Notes: generated from the sequence alone by a model not told the origin. 64,000 bases of DNA from Lepus europaeus (GCF_033115175.1 NC_084844.1:76698531-76762530); one strand, 5' to 3'. Counted from the stretch's first letter, positions 53,901 through 63,767 are shown. Translations and numbers: made by a program.

Positions 53901-54751
53901 TATATTGTGCTGTTATCCTCATTTACTTCCAGAAAATTTTTGATTTCTCTTTTAATTTCTTCTATGACCCATTTTTTGTTCAGGAGCATGTTGTTCAATC
54001 TCCATGTGTTTGCACGTGCTCTGGGGATTCCCGAGTTGCTAATTTCCAATTTCATTCCTTTGTGGTCTGAGAAGTTGCATGGTATGATTCTAATTCTCTT
54101 GAATTTGCTGAGACTTGCTTTATGGCCTAGTATGTGGTCAATCCTAGAGAAGGTTCCATGTACTGCTGAGAAGAATGTAAAGTCCTTAGATGTAGGATGA
54201 AATGTTCTGTAGATATCTGTTAGATCCATTTGGGCTATAGTGTCGTTTAAATCTGCTGTCTCCTTGTTGATCTTCTGTCCTGTTGATCTGTCTATCTCTG
54301 AGAGTGGAGTATTGAAGTCCCCCAGTACTATTGTATTGGGGTCTAAGTCTCCCTTTAAGTCCCTTAACAAGTCTTTTAAATAAGCTGGTGCCCTGTAATT
54401 AGGTGCATATACATTGAGAATCATTATATCTTCCTGTTGAATGGATCCCTTAATCGTTATATAGTGCCCCTCTTTGTCTCTCCTGACAGTTTTTGTGGTA
54501 AAGTTTATGTTGTCCGATATTAAGATGGCTACGCCCGCTCTTTTTTCATTTCTGTTGGCATGGTATATCTTTTTCCAGCCTTTCACTTTCAGTCTGTATG
54601 GATCATTGTTGGAAAGATGAGTTTCTTGTAAGCAGCAAAAAGATGGGTTTTGTTCCTTAACCCACTCAGCCAATCGGTGTCTTTTAACTGGACAGTTCAA
54701 GCCATTAACATTCAATGTTACTATTGAGAAGGAGTAACTTTGCCCTGCCAT
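50926..54751 (-). pseudogene. L1 ORF2 (endonuclease-reverse transcriptase), two breaks
   Basis: ORF2 encodes the endonuclease and reverse transcriptase that drive target-primed reverse transcription. The ATG is at 54751. The first part (54751-53576, 391 aa) holds the APE-type endonuclease: TLNVNGL, CLQETHL, GDFNTPLSEID, SRIDHILGH and SDHKGMKLEI. A +/-1 frameshift follows in the A-rich run at about 53589-53601 (sense AAAAAAAGAAAAG). The next frame runs 53499-50926 and is interrupted by one in-frame TGA at 53287-53289. Beyond it the reverse transcriptase is open for about 749 codons: [27 protein letters not shown], catalytic [10 protein letters not shown], then a C-terminal Cys-rich [18 protein letters not shown]. 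Catalytic motifs look intact; the two breaks should abolish full-length product. Confidence 0.95.
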
Positions 54752-54819
54752 TTGCCAAAGATATTTTCTAATATCTGGTTTGAGATTCCTGTGATCTTTT
54801 GTTGTGAGGTTTCCTTCCT

Positions 54820-55857
54820 TTACCTTCTTTCATATTGGTGACCGTGTTTCTGTGTTTCTGTATGTAACACATCTTTAAGCATCTTTTGCAGGGCTGGACG
54901 AGTGGCGACAAATTCTTTCAATTTCTGTTTGATGTGAAAGGTCTTAATTTCACCTTCATTCACAAATGAGAGCTTGGCAGGATATAATATTCTGGGCTGG
55001 CAGTTTTTCTCTCTTAGCACCTGGGCTGTATCTCGCCATTCTCTCCTGGCTTGTAGGGTTTCTGATGAGAAGTCAGCTGTAAGTCTAATTGGAGATCCTC
55101 TGAGAGTAATCTGGCGTTTCTCTCTTGCACATTTTAGGATCTTTTCTTTGTGTTTCACTGTGGTGAGTTTGATTACGACGTGTCGTGGTGAGGATCTCTT
55201 TTGATCATGTTTATTAGGGGTTCTATAAGCTTCCTGTACTAGGATGTCTCTGTCCTTCTCCAAACCTGGGAAATTTTCTGCTAGTATCTCACTAAAAAGG
55301 CCTTCTAATCCTTTCTCCCTTTCCATGCCTTCAGGAACTCCTAGAACCCGAATGTTGGGTTTTTTAATAGTATCCTGTAGATTCCTGACAGTATTTTTTA
55401 GATTTCTGATTTCTTCTTCTTTTCTTTGATTTGACTGTTTCCTTTCCTGTTCTCTGTCTTCTAATTCCGATATTCTCTCTTCTGCTTCACCCATTCTGTT
55501 TTTAAGGCTCTCTAATGTGTTTGCCATTTGATCTATTGAGTTCTTCATTTCATTGTGGCTTTTGGTCACTATCTCAGTTTCCTGTTCTACTAGTTGTTTC
55601 ATTTCATTTTGATTCCTCCTTAATATTTCATTTTCACGTGAGAGATTTTCTATCTTGTCCATGAAGGATTTCTGTAGTTCAAGAATTTGTTTTTGAGAAC
55701 TTCTTAATGTTCTTATCAATTTTTTGAGATCTGCTTCTTGCATTTCCTCTATCTCTTCATCTTCATAATCTTGCATTGGCGTGTCTTGTTCACTTGGGGG
55801 CATCATAGTGCCTTCCTTGCTCTTGTTACCTCGGCTTCTATGTTTGTTGTGTGGCAT
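54820..55857 (-). CDS. L1 ORF1p, intact (full-length L1)
   Basis: 345-aa L1 RNA-binding protein, ATG at 55857, same length and layout as the copy at 38590. N-terminus with TPMQDYEDEEIEEMQ, coiled coil about 40-165, RRM from PNIRVLGVPEG, C-terminal domain with the basic ARREWRDTAQVLREKNCQPR. It ends KHGHQYERR, followed by a 68-bp spacer before ORF2. No stop or frameshift. Translated from the bicistronic L1 RNA if the 5' UTR promoter is active. Confidence 0.95.
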   Translation of the reverse strand: MPHNKHRSRGNKSKEGTMMPPSEQDTPMQDYEDEEIEEMQEADLKKLIRTLRSSQKQILELQKSFMDKIENLSRENEILRRNQNEMKQLVEQETEIVTKSHNEMKNSIDQMANTLESLKNRMGEAEERISELEDREQERKQSNQRKEEEIRNLKNTVRNLQDTIKKPNIRVLGVPEGMEREKGLEGLFSEILAENFPGLEKDRDILVQEAYRTPNKHDQKRSSPRHVVIKLTTVKHKEKILKCAREKRQITLRGSPIRLTADFSSETLQARREWRDTAQVLREKNCQPRILYPAKLSFVNEGEIKTFHIKQKLKEFVATRPALQKMLKDVLHTETQKHGHQYERR

Positions 55858-56612
55858 GTTGGAGATAATTTGTGGTGTGTTTTTTTTTTTTTTTTTTTTT
55901 TGCTGTGGTGTTTTTTTTTCTCGTTATACTATGCCTCTAAGTGAGCTGTCTGCTTTGTTGGAGCCTTAGGGGCTGTGATGGGTGTGGCCAGAGAGCTATG
56001 CTTGCTTCTTCAGGTTTAAGGCTGTGTAAAGAGCGACTCTCCCAGATTGCTCACTCACTTGCTCCTTGCTGGCTCGCTCTCTCTCTGTCTTTTTTTTTTT
56101 TTTTGACTCAGTTGGGAGTGGAGTTGAGGGTAGTTGAAATCTGGCCTCTGTGAGTATTCGTTTGATCTACCCCTGGGACCATACACAGAGTTTATGCAGC
56201 CCTCAATGTGTTCTCCAGTTTCGCTAAAGATACTGAGTTTGGCTGAGCTTTATATATGTAAAATCACGGTGCTCTTTGTTTTGCTTGGTGAGTGAAGAGA
56301 GAGGCCTCTGTTCCCCCTCCCACCAATGTCTTGGGCTTCTGAGGTCTTTGTCTTACCCTCCTGGGTTCCCGCGCTGGCGAGATTCTGTGTCTCTGGCTCC
56401 TCTCCCGCCGCTCGGCTCGTCTCGGTTGGTTTTCCACGCGGTGGGCTCCCTGCAAGTCCTCTGTGTCTCATCCACAAGATCTGGAAGCGTTTCCTCTGCA
56501 GTTTTTTTCTTGAGTCTTTTCCTGAGGCTACAGTAATTCCACTTTTATGAAAGTTTATTTTCCCAAACTAAGGCGCACGTCCTCACTATCCGCCATCTTG
56601 GCTCCGCCCCCC
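55858..56612 (-). promoter_or_regulatory. L1 5' UTR/internal promoter
   Basis: CpG-rich (notably 56340-56612), about 755 bp, starting at the right-hand target duplication. A YY1 site CCGCCATCTTGG at 56590-56601 (minus: CCAAGATGGCGG) sits at the very 5' end, as in other mammalian L1s, where YY1 sets the start site. T-rich runs at 55880-55899 and 56091-56104 lie near the ORF1 side. Confidence 0.85.
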
Positions 56613-56627
56613 CAGAAGTGTCTTTTC

Positions 56628-57476
56628 AAGGTGAAGGCAAACTGAGACTGAGGGGCTTTTGGAAAAACTTTGAACAAAACACATTTGCCATACTTGGTTA
56701 AGACACAGCATTTATCTATTGAGATGCATCAGATCTGTTAACATTAGCTATAAGGTACAGTGGACATGGTGGATGGCATATAGCAATATGATTTTAGTAA
56801 TCTATCATGAGGTGCTATTTTTTTACTGGATTTAGCAGGTATAATTGGGCTACCTAATGGGGTATAGCTTGAATAATCACCTTTCTGTTAAATAAATCTG
56901 AGGTAGTAAATGTTAGTATAGGAAGACATTGAGTTTTCTTTTATTGGGCCTTCTTGGTTATTTTAATCTGGGATCTGCAAATTCTCATTTTCTCTAGCCA
57001 AGTTGTAACTTAAAAACTTTATTTTATTACACATCATGTTGGACTAACTTTGCCACTTCTGGGATTTTTTTTTAGTACATCTGACAACTGGAAATTTAGA
57101 CAATAGTATAGTACCAAGTAAAGTACTTATTTTTCTTCTGATACATATTTTGAAATTCTTCTAAAATTCCTATTGAGTACTCTTGTTAAATTTATTTGCA
57201 CCCCTGGTTAAGACTTATTGGAGCCACTCTACTGATTACATCTATGAAACTTTGTTAATAAATGCACATAGAACCTGGGAAAGTTGATTTATATCTTATG
57301 CTGTAGAGACATAAGACAGAACATCTTTTTTATCTTTTTCAATTATATAATTTAAAAATGAATTTTAGATTTTCAATAGGATCAAATTGTGTACTTTTCA
57401 GAAATGTATACATGCAGACAACTATAATTTATGCATTTTACATTTTCCTTCTTTAGATTTTTAAAAAGCTTTACTG
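56628..57476. other. No feature seen
   Basis: About 850 bp of AT-rich unique sequence, contiguous with 49087-49457 before the L1 inserted. Confidence 0.4.
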
Positions 57477-57625
57477 AGATTGCTGCTGTGATATAGCAGG
57501 TCAAGCCCAGCTCTGGCCATTGCGGCCAGTTGGGAGTGAACCAGTGGGTGGAAGGCATCTCTGTCACTGCTTCTCCCTATCTATAACTCTTACTCTCAGA
57601 TAAATAAAGAAATCCTGTAAATATT
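57477..57625 (+). mobile_element. Internally deleted C-SINE
   Basis: Sense. Head 'gagattgctgctgtgatata' and 'gcaggtcaagccc' fused directly to 'agctctggccattgcggcca', then 'gggagtgaaccagtgggtgg' and 'agataaataaagaaatcc'. About 200 bp are missing; similar 'gccctggcc' and 'gctctggcc' words at the two ends may have mediated the loss. Confidence 0.88.
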
Positions 57626-58000
57626 TAAAAATAAAAAATAAGGAAGACTGACCTCACTCAAGTTGCAGAATAAAGTCACTGAAAGGTAATTACCAGCTCA
57701 GAGATGATACAGGAATTTGAACAGCACAATTCAGACATTATATCTAGTAAAAATTGACCAATAGCTGTGGGCCAAAAGTCAGTGCCCAATGACACTACCA
57801 CTCAAATCATAATTTCATGTCCATTCTCACTTATACAGGAAAAGGAGTAAAAGCAGGAAGTCCATGGCATCCCTTTATCTGTCTCTGGGCCTAATTTGTG
57901 GGAGAAACCACAAATTAAGTTCAGATCTCAAAAAAATAAAGTTTTGTTAAATACTTAACTAAATGGAGTGATTCATAGATGAATTTCAGGAACTTTTGGG
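57626..58000. other. No feature seen
   Basis: About 375 bp ending at the assembly gap. Confidence 0.45.
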
Positions 58001-58200
58001 NNNNNNNNNNNNNNNNNNNNNNNNNNNNNNNNNNNNNNNNNNNNNNNNNNNNNNNNNNNNNNNNNNNNNNNNNNNNNNNNNNNNNNNNNNNNNNNNNNNN
58101 NNNNNNNNNNNNNNNNNNNNNNNNNNNNNNNNNNNNNNNNNNNNNNNNNNNNNNNNNNNNNNNNNNNNNNNNNNNNNNNNNNNNNNNNNNNNNNNNNNNN
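58001..58200. other. Assembly gap (200 N)
   Basis: Exactly 200 Ns, a round number that may be a placeholder, so the true length is unknown. Open frames running through it are meaningless. It lies 1.4 kb downstream of the last KRAB exon. Confidence 0.99.
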
Positions 58201-58475
58201 CTTAAGTCACTGCTTGAGATGCCTGTATCTCAAAACAGTGCCAGTTTAAGCCGAGGCTACTCTGCTTCCAATACAGCTCTGGGATAATATATACTGGGAA
58301 GCAGCAGATAATGGTTCATGTGCTTGGGACCCTGTGATAGAGATGAGTAGGTGAAATTCCAGGCTTCTGGCTTCAGATTAGTCATAACTGTTGCTAGTAT
58401 TTGGGGAGTTAAATAGAAAATATATTTCTCACTGTTTCTCCCTCTTTCTACTTTCACAAAAATGAATAAGACTTC
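58201..58475 (+). mobile_element. C-SINE, head in gap
   Basis: Sense. Starts just after the gap with 'cttaagtcactgcttgagat' (the post-A-box part); 'gggaagcagcagataatggt' near 58299, 'tttggggagttaaatagaaa' near 58400, tail 'aaaatgaataagacttc'. The bases 'cttttggg' before the gap could be the start of its head. Confidence 0.8.
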
Positions 58476-58548
58476 ACAGAATGGACTAATATTTAATAAA
58501 TATATTCATCTGTAATCTAGAAACCAATTTTTCCCTGTCCATTTTTAA

Positions 58549-58862
58549 ATGTATTTTTATTTATTTATTTATTTGTCAGAGTTAGACAGAGACAGAGACA
58601 AAGATCTTCCTTCCATTGGCTCACCCCTCAAATGGCAAATACGGTTGGAACTATGCCAATCCAAAGCCAGGAGCCAGTTGCTTCCTCCTTATCTCCTTTG
58701 TAGGTGCAGGGGCCCAAGCATTTGGGCCATCCTCCACTGCCCTCCTGGGCCACAGCAGAAAGCTGGACTGGAAGAGGAGCAACTGGGACTAGAACCCAGG
58801 GCCCATATGGGATGCCGGCACTGCAGGGGGAGGATTAACCAAGTGAGCCACAGTGCAAGCCC
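58549..58862 (-). mobile_element. C-SINE, full length
   Basis: Antisense. 'tttatttatttatttatttg' tail, 'ggtgcaggggcccaagcatt' near 58703, core 'cccatatgggatgccggcac' at 58801-58820, head 'ccacagtgcaagcccc' at 58862. Confidence 0.93.
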
Positions 58863-59563
58863 CTTTTTCAATTTTAGAAAAATTGTGGGTTTTATACTTC
58901 TGTGATATTTCAACCATAAATATGGGAGTTTTACTAGATCATTTCCTTGAAGGTAAAGAGTGAAATGTGTCTATACTCTAAGAAGGATCACATTCATGGG
59001 ACAAGATTTGAATATGTGGTTGTCTCATGTTCTGTCTTCCCAGGGAAACAGCATTTGTGAAATTTTTCTAATGAAATTCTCTGTTTTATCTGCACTCTTA
59101 CAGTTTCCCCATATTTCTAAGGAAACCTGACATCCTCAGCTTCTTTGAACTGCAACAGTTACAGAAAGTCCCAATATACCACCTTGGCTATACATTCCCA
59201 CCAATTTAAATAATTTGTTTCTGCAATCCAGAGTCTGCTCAATTATTGAAAATTGATTTCTAACTCATTGTGCAGACGTCAGCCCTGGTTACCTCCTCTT
59301 GTTTCTTTCTATAAACACTCCTCTGTGATAATTTGAGTTTCTGGAGGTTTTTCATCAGTTGTTGATTTTCACATAAAACTTCATTTCCTTTGCCTTTACC
59401 AGAGATACTGATCTCCATAGATACTGTAGAATGTCTGTGTCTGAATCACAGGACCAGCTGTCTTCAGGAGTAAGACTTGGGAAAAAATCATGGAAAGAAC
59501 ACCAGTCAATATCTGCTGCACTGCTTCTACTTTGGCCTCCCTGCCCGTTATGTGCAGACTGAC
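58863..59563. other. Intron downstream of the KRAB B exon
   Basis: About 700 bp of unique sequence on the 3' side of the KRAB gene (minus strand). No zinc-finger codons, polyadenylation-linked exon or further splice pair recognised. Confidence 0.45.
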
Positions 59564-59656
59564 CTGGAAGGCTCTGATGTAGGCATTCTTCCCCCATCCA
59601 GGGCTCTGCTCCTTGCTCCAACTTGAAGATCAAGTCAGGTTTGGTCATGCAGTACC
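59564..59656 (-). CDS. KRAB B-box exon
   Basis: 93-bp exon on the minus strand. Acceptor 'tttccattaatag' (AG at plus 59657-59658) and donor TTCCAG|GTCAGT (GT at plus 59562-59563). In frame with the A-box exon it reads GYCMTKPDLIFKLEQGAEPW and then MGEECLHQSLP, the standard KRAB B box, which strengthens recruitment of TRIM28/KAP1 by the A box. Entry phase (two bases completing Gly) and exit phase (one base left over) are those of KRAB B exons. No stop codon. The intron to the A exon is 245 bp. Confidence 0.93.
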
Positions 59657-59901
59657 CTATTAATGGAAACAATGTAGACTTTGTGAAATAACTATCTTGG
59701 GTTAATTAAAGAAGTACAGCTTGGTCCAGAAGCTATGCAACAAATGTTCCAATTTGAAATCCTTCCCAGGTGGTAGATATTCAGATTCTTCATGGACTCA
59801 AATTCTATACCTGTCCCTCATTAAACTTTATGAACAGTGCTCACTTATTTGTCAAATAGCGAGAAAATGTTACCATTGGGCATGTGAAGTGTGACACTTA
59901 C

Positions 59902-60028
59902 CCAGGGAGAACAGGCTGCTGTAGGTCTCCAGCATCACATCCCTGTACAGGATTTTCTGAGCTTGGTTCATGTTCTGCCATTCCTCCCAGGTAAAGAACA
60001 CAGCCAGGTCTTCAAATGCTATCATCAC
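59902..60028 (-). CDS. KRAB A-box exon of a zinc-finger gene
   Basis: 127-bp exon, the canonical KRAB-A exon length. Acceptor TTTTATCACAG| (AG at plus 60029-60030), donor CTGG|GTAAGTG (GT at plus 59900-59901). It encodes [18 protein letters not shown] followed by [20 protein letters not shown] and LFSL. The KRAB A box is the repression domain of KRAB-ZNF proteins and binds TRIM28 to silence retroelements and genes. The MLE core is present; the usual ED-V is ED-L here. Starts in phase 0 after an upstream exon ending in Gln. The start-codon exon and zinc-finger exon are not seen; the zinc fingers should lie downstream (lower coordinates) but are absent through position 1. Gene identity unknown. 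Confidence 0.95.
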
Positions 60029-60488
60029 CTGTGATAAAACACTCCTGGTCAACATGTCAACTCTGTCACATAACAATCAATGGCAGTTGTATATCTTCTA
60101 CATGGGTATGGAGGAAGAAGAAGCAAGAATGCCATTTCATTTTAGATTGGTTGAGCATTTGGACAGCCTCACAGAAGCATTCAGCAGGGGATCAAACCTA
60201 TGGTATAAAGGCTGTGAAAAATGCCCAAGCTGGAGGGAAACAGGAATTTCTGTTCACAAAGGCCAGACTATGTCAAGGGTATTTGCACAGTAGGCTGAAA
60301 GGGGGACAAAAGTCACTCTGGAATGAGCAATGTTCAGAAGAATGTAGAAGTATTCAGGGAAAAAGACAAGAAACCATCAGGGAAGTTATGAAGGGATTGA
60401 ACAGTGAAGAATTTCCAGGAAAATACTATACACAGTCAATGCAATTATGGCAGAGAAAAAAATATTTTAAAAGAGACAGTAGGACTTT
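60029..60488. other. Intron upstream of KRAB A exon
   Basis: About 460 bp. Frames of 107 and 159 codons on the plus strand run antisense to the KRAB gene and have no recognisable domain. Confidence 0.45.
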
Positions 60489-60782
60489 AACTTAGTGTTT
60501 ATGATGCCAGCTCAGATATTCTCTCTACATCAAATTTCCAAAGTTGGATTTCAGTGCCAGCTCTGGTTTCCAGCTCCCGGCTAATGCAGAACAGCGGAAG
60601 CAATGGTGATGCCAACCAAGAAGGAGGCCTAGATTCCATTCCTGACTCTTGGCTTCAGTTGTGCCCCATCCCTGCTTGATATGATTATTTAGGCAGTGAA
60701 GAAGTACATGGGAACTCTCTAGCTTTCTCTCACACCATCAACTTCTTTCTCTACCAAGCTCATAAATATTTGAAAATAAGGG
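60489..60782 (+). mobile_element. C-SINE, very old
   Basis: Sense and strongly diverged. 'ttaacttagtgtttatgatg' head region, 'agcggaagcaatggtgatgc' near 60594, 'taggcagtgaagaagtacat' near 60690, A-rich end 'atatttgaaaataag'. Confidence 0.6.
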
Positions 60783-60980
60783 AGGAGATTCAAGAAAGAA
60801 TAGAAAGCAGCTTTGGCTTTTTCTATAATTATTCTACTCATAAACATTTAAAGAACTGAAATAACATTATAACAAATTAAAGTAAAAGCAGTGGAGTTAT
60901 TTACCCAAGAACAGAACCTGAGAAATTCTGCAGTATAATCTGCATTTGTGACTGAGGGGAATACAGAGAGATTTGCTTGA
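60783..60980. other. No feature seen
   Basis: About 200 bp of unique AT-rich sequence. Confidence 0.4.
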
Positions 60981-60993
60981 GAACCTGCAGTAG

Positions 60994-61319
60994 GCACCAG
61001 CATTGTGGTGCAGCAGGTAAGTCTCCACCTGCAATTCAGGCATCCCATGTGAACAAACAATTTGAGTCCTTGGTGCTCCACTTCCAATTGAGTTCCCTGC
61101 TAAAGTGCCTGAAAGAGCAGTGAAAGATGGCCTGAGTATTTGGGCCACTTCCATGGTTATGGGAGACCCAGATAGAGTTCCAGACTCCTGGCTTTGGCCT
61201 GGCCAACCATTGTGTCCATTTGTTGAATGAACCAGTAGATGGAAGATATCTCTTTCTCACTACCCATATCTCCCTATCTCTATTACTCTGCCTTTCAAAT
61301 AAGTTAATAAATAAATCTT
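60994..61319 (+). mobile_element. C-SINE, first of a tandem pair
   Basis: Sense. Head 'gcaccagcattgtggtgcag', 'gagcagtgaaagatggcctg' near 61118, tail 'caaataagttaataaataaa'. The left target duplication GAACCTGCAGTAG is at 60981-60993; its right copy (61670-61682) lies beyond the second SINE. Confidence 0.93.
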
Positions 61320-61636
61320 GGGGCTGGCACTGTGGCACAGTAGGTTAATGCCCTGGCTTAAAAAACCGGCATCCCATATGAGCACCGTTTTGAGACCCAG
61401 CTGCTCTACTTCTGATCCAGCTCTCTGCTATGACCTGGGAAAGCAGTAGAAGGCCCAAATCCTTGGGCCCTTGAACCCATGTGGGAGACCCAGAAGAAGC
61501 TCCTGGCTTTAGATCAGTGCAGCCCAGCCATTGCAACCAATTGGAGAGTGAACTGTTGAATGAAAGATCTCTCTTCTCCCTCTTTCTCTCTGCCTCTCCT
61601 CTCTCTGTGTAACTCTGATTTTCAAATAAATAAAAA
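61320..61636 (+). mobile_element. C-SINE inserted in the tail of another
   Basis: Sense. Head 'ggggctggcactgtggcaca' from 61320, core 'catcccatatgagcaccgtt' near 61369, tail 'caaataaataaaaa'. Its own duplication ATAAATCTT (61311-61319 and 61637-61645) is the tail of the first SINE, whose end continues to 61669. Confidence 0.93.
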
Positions 61637-61682
61637 ATAAATCTTTTTAAAAAATCTTAAAACATAAAAGAACCTGCAGTAG

Positions 61683-62174
61683 ATTATTTTCCCGGCATCG
61701 TCCTAGCTCAGGATCAAGTTCATCTCCTCAAACTATTAAGGACTGCATTGCTCTAACAATTAAAAATAAATGCAACTGATTTGTGTTTTAGCCCTAGGTA
61801 ACTCTTTCCCTTGCAGAATGTTAAGTGTTTACTTCCAGGGTGGCACTAAAACACTGCCCACTACATCATCTGTATAACACTAAAGACTCTATTGGACATC
61901 ATGACCCCAAAATTTAGAATATTGTCCTTGAAGCTTCAACTGAAATCATATAACAAATATATATTTTGCTATGGCAACAGAAAGGTGAGCGACAAAACTG
62001 CCTTATCTTGGATAACTGCAATGCTTCATAGCCATGACATATTCACCATTCATCTTGTTTTTATATATTTCCTGAGAATAAAATTCATCTTCCTTTATCC
62101 ATTTCCATTAATAAATTATTATTAATCTAAAAAGAAAACTGACAGCAAGTTGGGGAATAAAAAAACCACTTACA
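61683..62174. other. No feature seen
   Basis: About 490 bp of unique AT-rich sequence. Confidence 0.45.
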
Positions 62175-62518
62175 GGGGCCAGTGTGATCACCCAGTGGGT
62201 TAAAGCCCCAGCCCGCAGAGCCAGCATCCCATGTGAGTGCCAGTTTGAGTCCCAGCTTCTCTACCTCAGATACAGCTCCTGCTAATATGACTTGGAAAGT
62301 ACTGGAGGATGACTCAAGTGCATGGACCCCTGCAACTATGTGGGAAACACAGAAGAATCTCCTGCCTCTTGGGTTTAGATTGTCTCAGCTCTGACCATTG
62401 TGGCCTTTTGGGGAATGAACCAGCAGATAAAAGATTCTCTCTGTCTCTCTCTTGCTCTCTTTCTCTATCACTCTCTGTGACTCTGTCTTTCAAATGTATA
62501 AAATAAATATGTTTTAAA
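62175..62518 (+). mobile_element. C-SINE, full length
   Basis: Sense. Head 'ggggccagtgtgatcaccca', core 'catcccatgtgagtgccag' near 62226, 'gggaatgaaccagcagataa' near 62412, long CT run, tail 'caaatgtataaaataaatat'. Confidence 0.92.
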
Positions 62519-62934
62519 AAGCACACAATTTGCAGGTGATGTATTAATTTTCTTTGCTTTTTGAAATATCAGGAGCTGCCCTGAACCATACCTGGAAGAA
62601 AACGTGAATGCAAGGATTTAAAAGAAAATTTCTCATCTTTCCTTCTACATTACACTGTAGAAAAAGGAATGGTAAAATGAATAAAGAATCTTGAATATAT
62701 AAATAGAGAAAATGTCAACTTCACCATGGAGGAATAAACATTTAAACATGGAAATATATAGGCAAGTGCCCCCACCTCTATTAAGTGGCAGAGATTAACC
62801 AGAAGTTATCATTGCTTTAATGAAAGCATTGCCAAAATTTTATTAAATGACAATGTAACAACAAAAAACAATAAAACTTAGTTATTGTTCAAATAAACTA
62901 TGTTCAGTAACATTTACACTAATGAAAGTTATTT
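62519..62934. other. No feature seen
   Basis: About 415 bp of unique AT-rich sequence. Confidence 0.45.
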
Positions 62935-63200
62935 TGGGGACTGGCACTGTGGCTTAAAAGGTAAAGCAGCTGCCTGTATCCCATATGGGTGCAAGTTCAA
63001 ATCCCAGCTGTTCTACTTCAGTTCCAGTTCTCTGCTATGGCCTGGGTAAGCAGTAAAAGTTGGCCCAAGTCCTTTGGCCTCTGCACCTGCTTGGGAGACC
63101 TGGAAGAAGCTCTTGGATCCTGGCTTTGGATTGGTGCAGCTCTGGCCATTGTGGCCAGTTGGAGAGTAAATCAGCAAATGGAAGACATCTCTCTCTCTGC
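62935..63200 (+). mobile_element. C-SINE, tail missing
   Basis: Sense. Head 'ggggactggcactgtggctt' near 62937, core 'tatcccatatgggtgcaagt' near 62977, 'ggagagtaaatcagcaaatg' near 63161. It stops in the CT run at about 63200 with no A tail, so the 3' end was deleted. Confidence 0.9.
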
Positions 63201-63607
63201 AAACGGGATTGTCACAGAGTATCCAAACTTCCACATTTTTGCAAACTAGGTCTTGTATAAAGTTCTGTAACCTTGAAAGAGTAGTGCAAGGCAGGCTACA
63301 CAATGCAGGAAAACAGAAATTTTACTAGAAGATGATATACCATGAAACCCCAAAATTGCAATTGCCACATAGTGTAAGTCAGCCTGCACACACCTCACGA
63401 GGATTTCTCAGGGAATGCAGGGACATTTCACTAGTAGCACTAATCTTACAGATAGGTAAATAGTGACAGAGGTGCAATAGACATTCACCCACACACATTT
63501 CATCCCAAATGGCCTGAACCCCCAGCTCCATCCCATTGCCATCTTGGATGAGACAGACTTTCTACAGAATTTTTAGAACTGTACTCTGTACACCTGGAGA
63601 CGCATTG
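63201..63607. other. No feature seen
   Basis: About 400 bp upstream of the tandem duplication. The missing first exon of the KRAB gene could lie here or beyond the window, but none is recognisable. Confidence 0.4.
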
Positions 63608-63767
63608 GTCTTCTTTCAGTGCACCAATTTCTGACCAAAAAAATCCTTAAAATCTCAACCTTATTCACCTTTTCTCCAGTCTTCTTTCAGTGCAGCATTT
63701 TCTGACAAAAAATTCCTTAAAATTTCAACTTTCTAAAATATGTTAATAAAAATTCACCCTTTCTCCA
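63608..63767. repeat. Two-copy imperfect tandem duplication
   Basis: Copy 1 63608-63678 (71 bp) and copy 2 63679-63767 (89 bp) share 'gtcttctttcagtgca', 'ccttaaaat' and 'ttctcca'. Copy 2 has about 18 extra bases before 'attcaccctttctcca'. Each copy contains a pyrimidine tract plus CAG resembling a splice acceptor on the plus strand. The unit is not a known repeat. Confidence 0.85.

Larger units (their letters stand above)
49458..56612 (-). mobile_element. Full-length L1, 7.15 kb, perfect target duplication
   Basis: Complete L1: 5' UTR 55858-56612, intact ORF1 54820-55857, 68-bp spacer, ORF2 54751-50926 (broken) and a 3' UTR of about 1.47 kb ending in poly(A) (T run from about 49462). Perfect 15-bp duplication CAGAAGTGTCTTTTC at 49443-49457 and 56613-56627. 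The 3' UTR carries a tandemly duplicated module (about 49610-49790 and 49860-50010), shared with the L1 at 424-1065, and a (CAA)n run at about 50790-50813. A perfect duplication and few coding breaks imply a recent insertion. It lies downstream of the KRAB exons on the same strand. Confidence 0.97.

Noticed and set aside
57979-58287. Open frames running through 58001-58200
   Set aside because: They cross 200 undetermined bases and have no meaning.
1-59563. C2H2 zinc-finger array for the KRAB gene
   Set aside because: No frame contains the C-x2-C...H-x3-H array or the HTGEKPY linker; the KRAB exons therefore remain without fingers in this window.
8262-60028. A single KRAB-ZNF gene using the 8.3-kb exon and the KRAB exons
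   Set aside because: The 8.3-kb exon donor is on the plus strand while the KRAB exons are on the minus strand.
60016-60495. 159-codon plus-strand frame
   Set aside because: It starts antisense to the KRAB A exon and ends in an old SINE; no domain.
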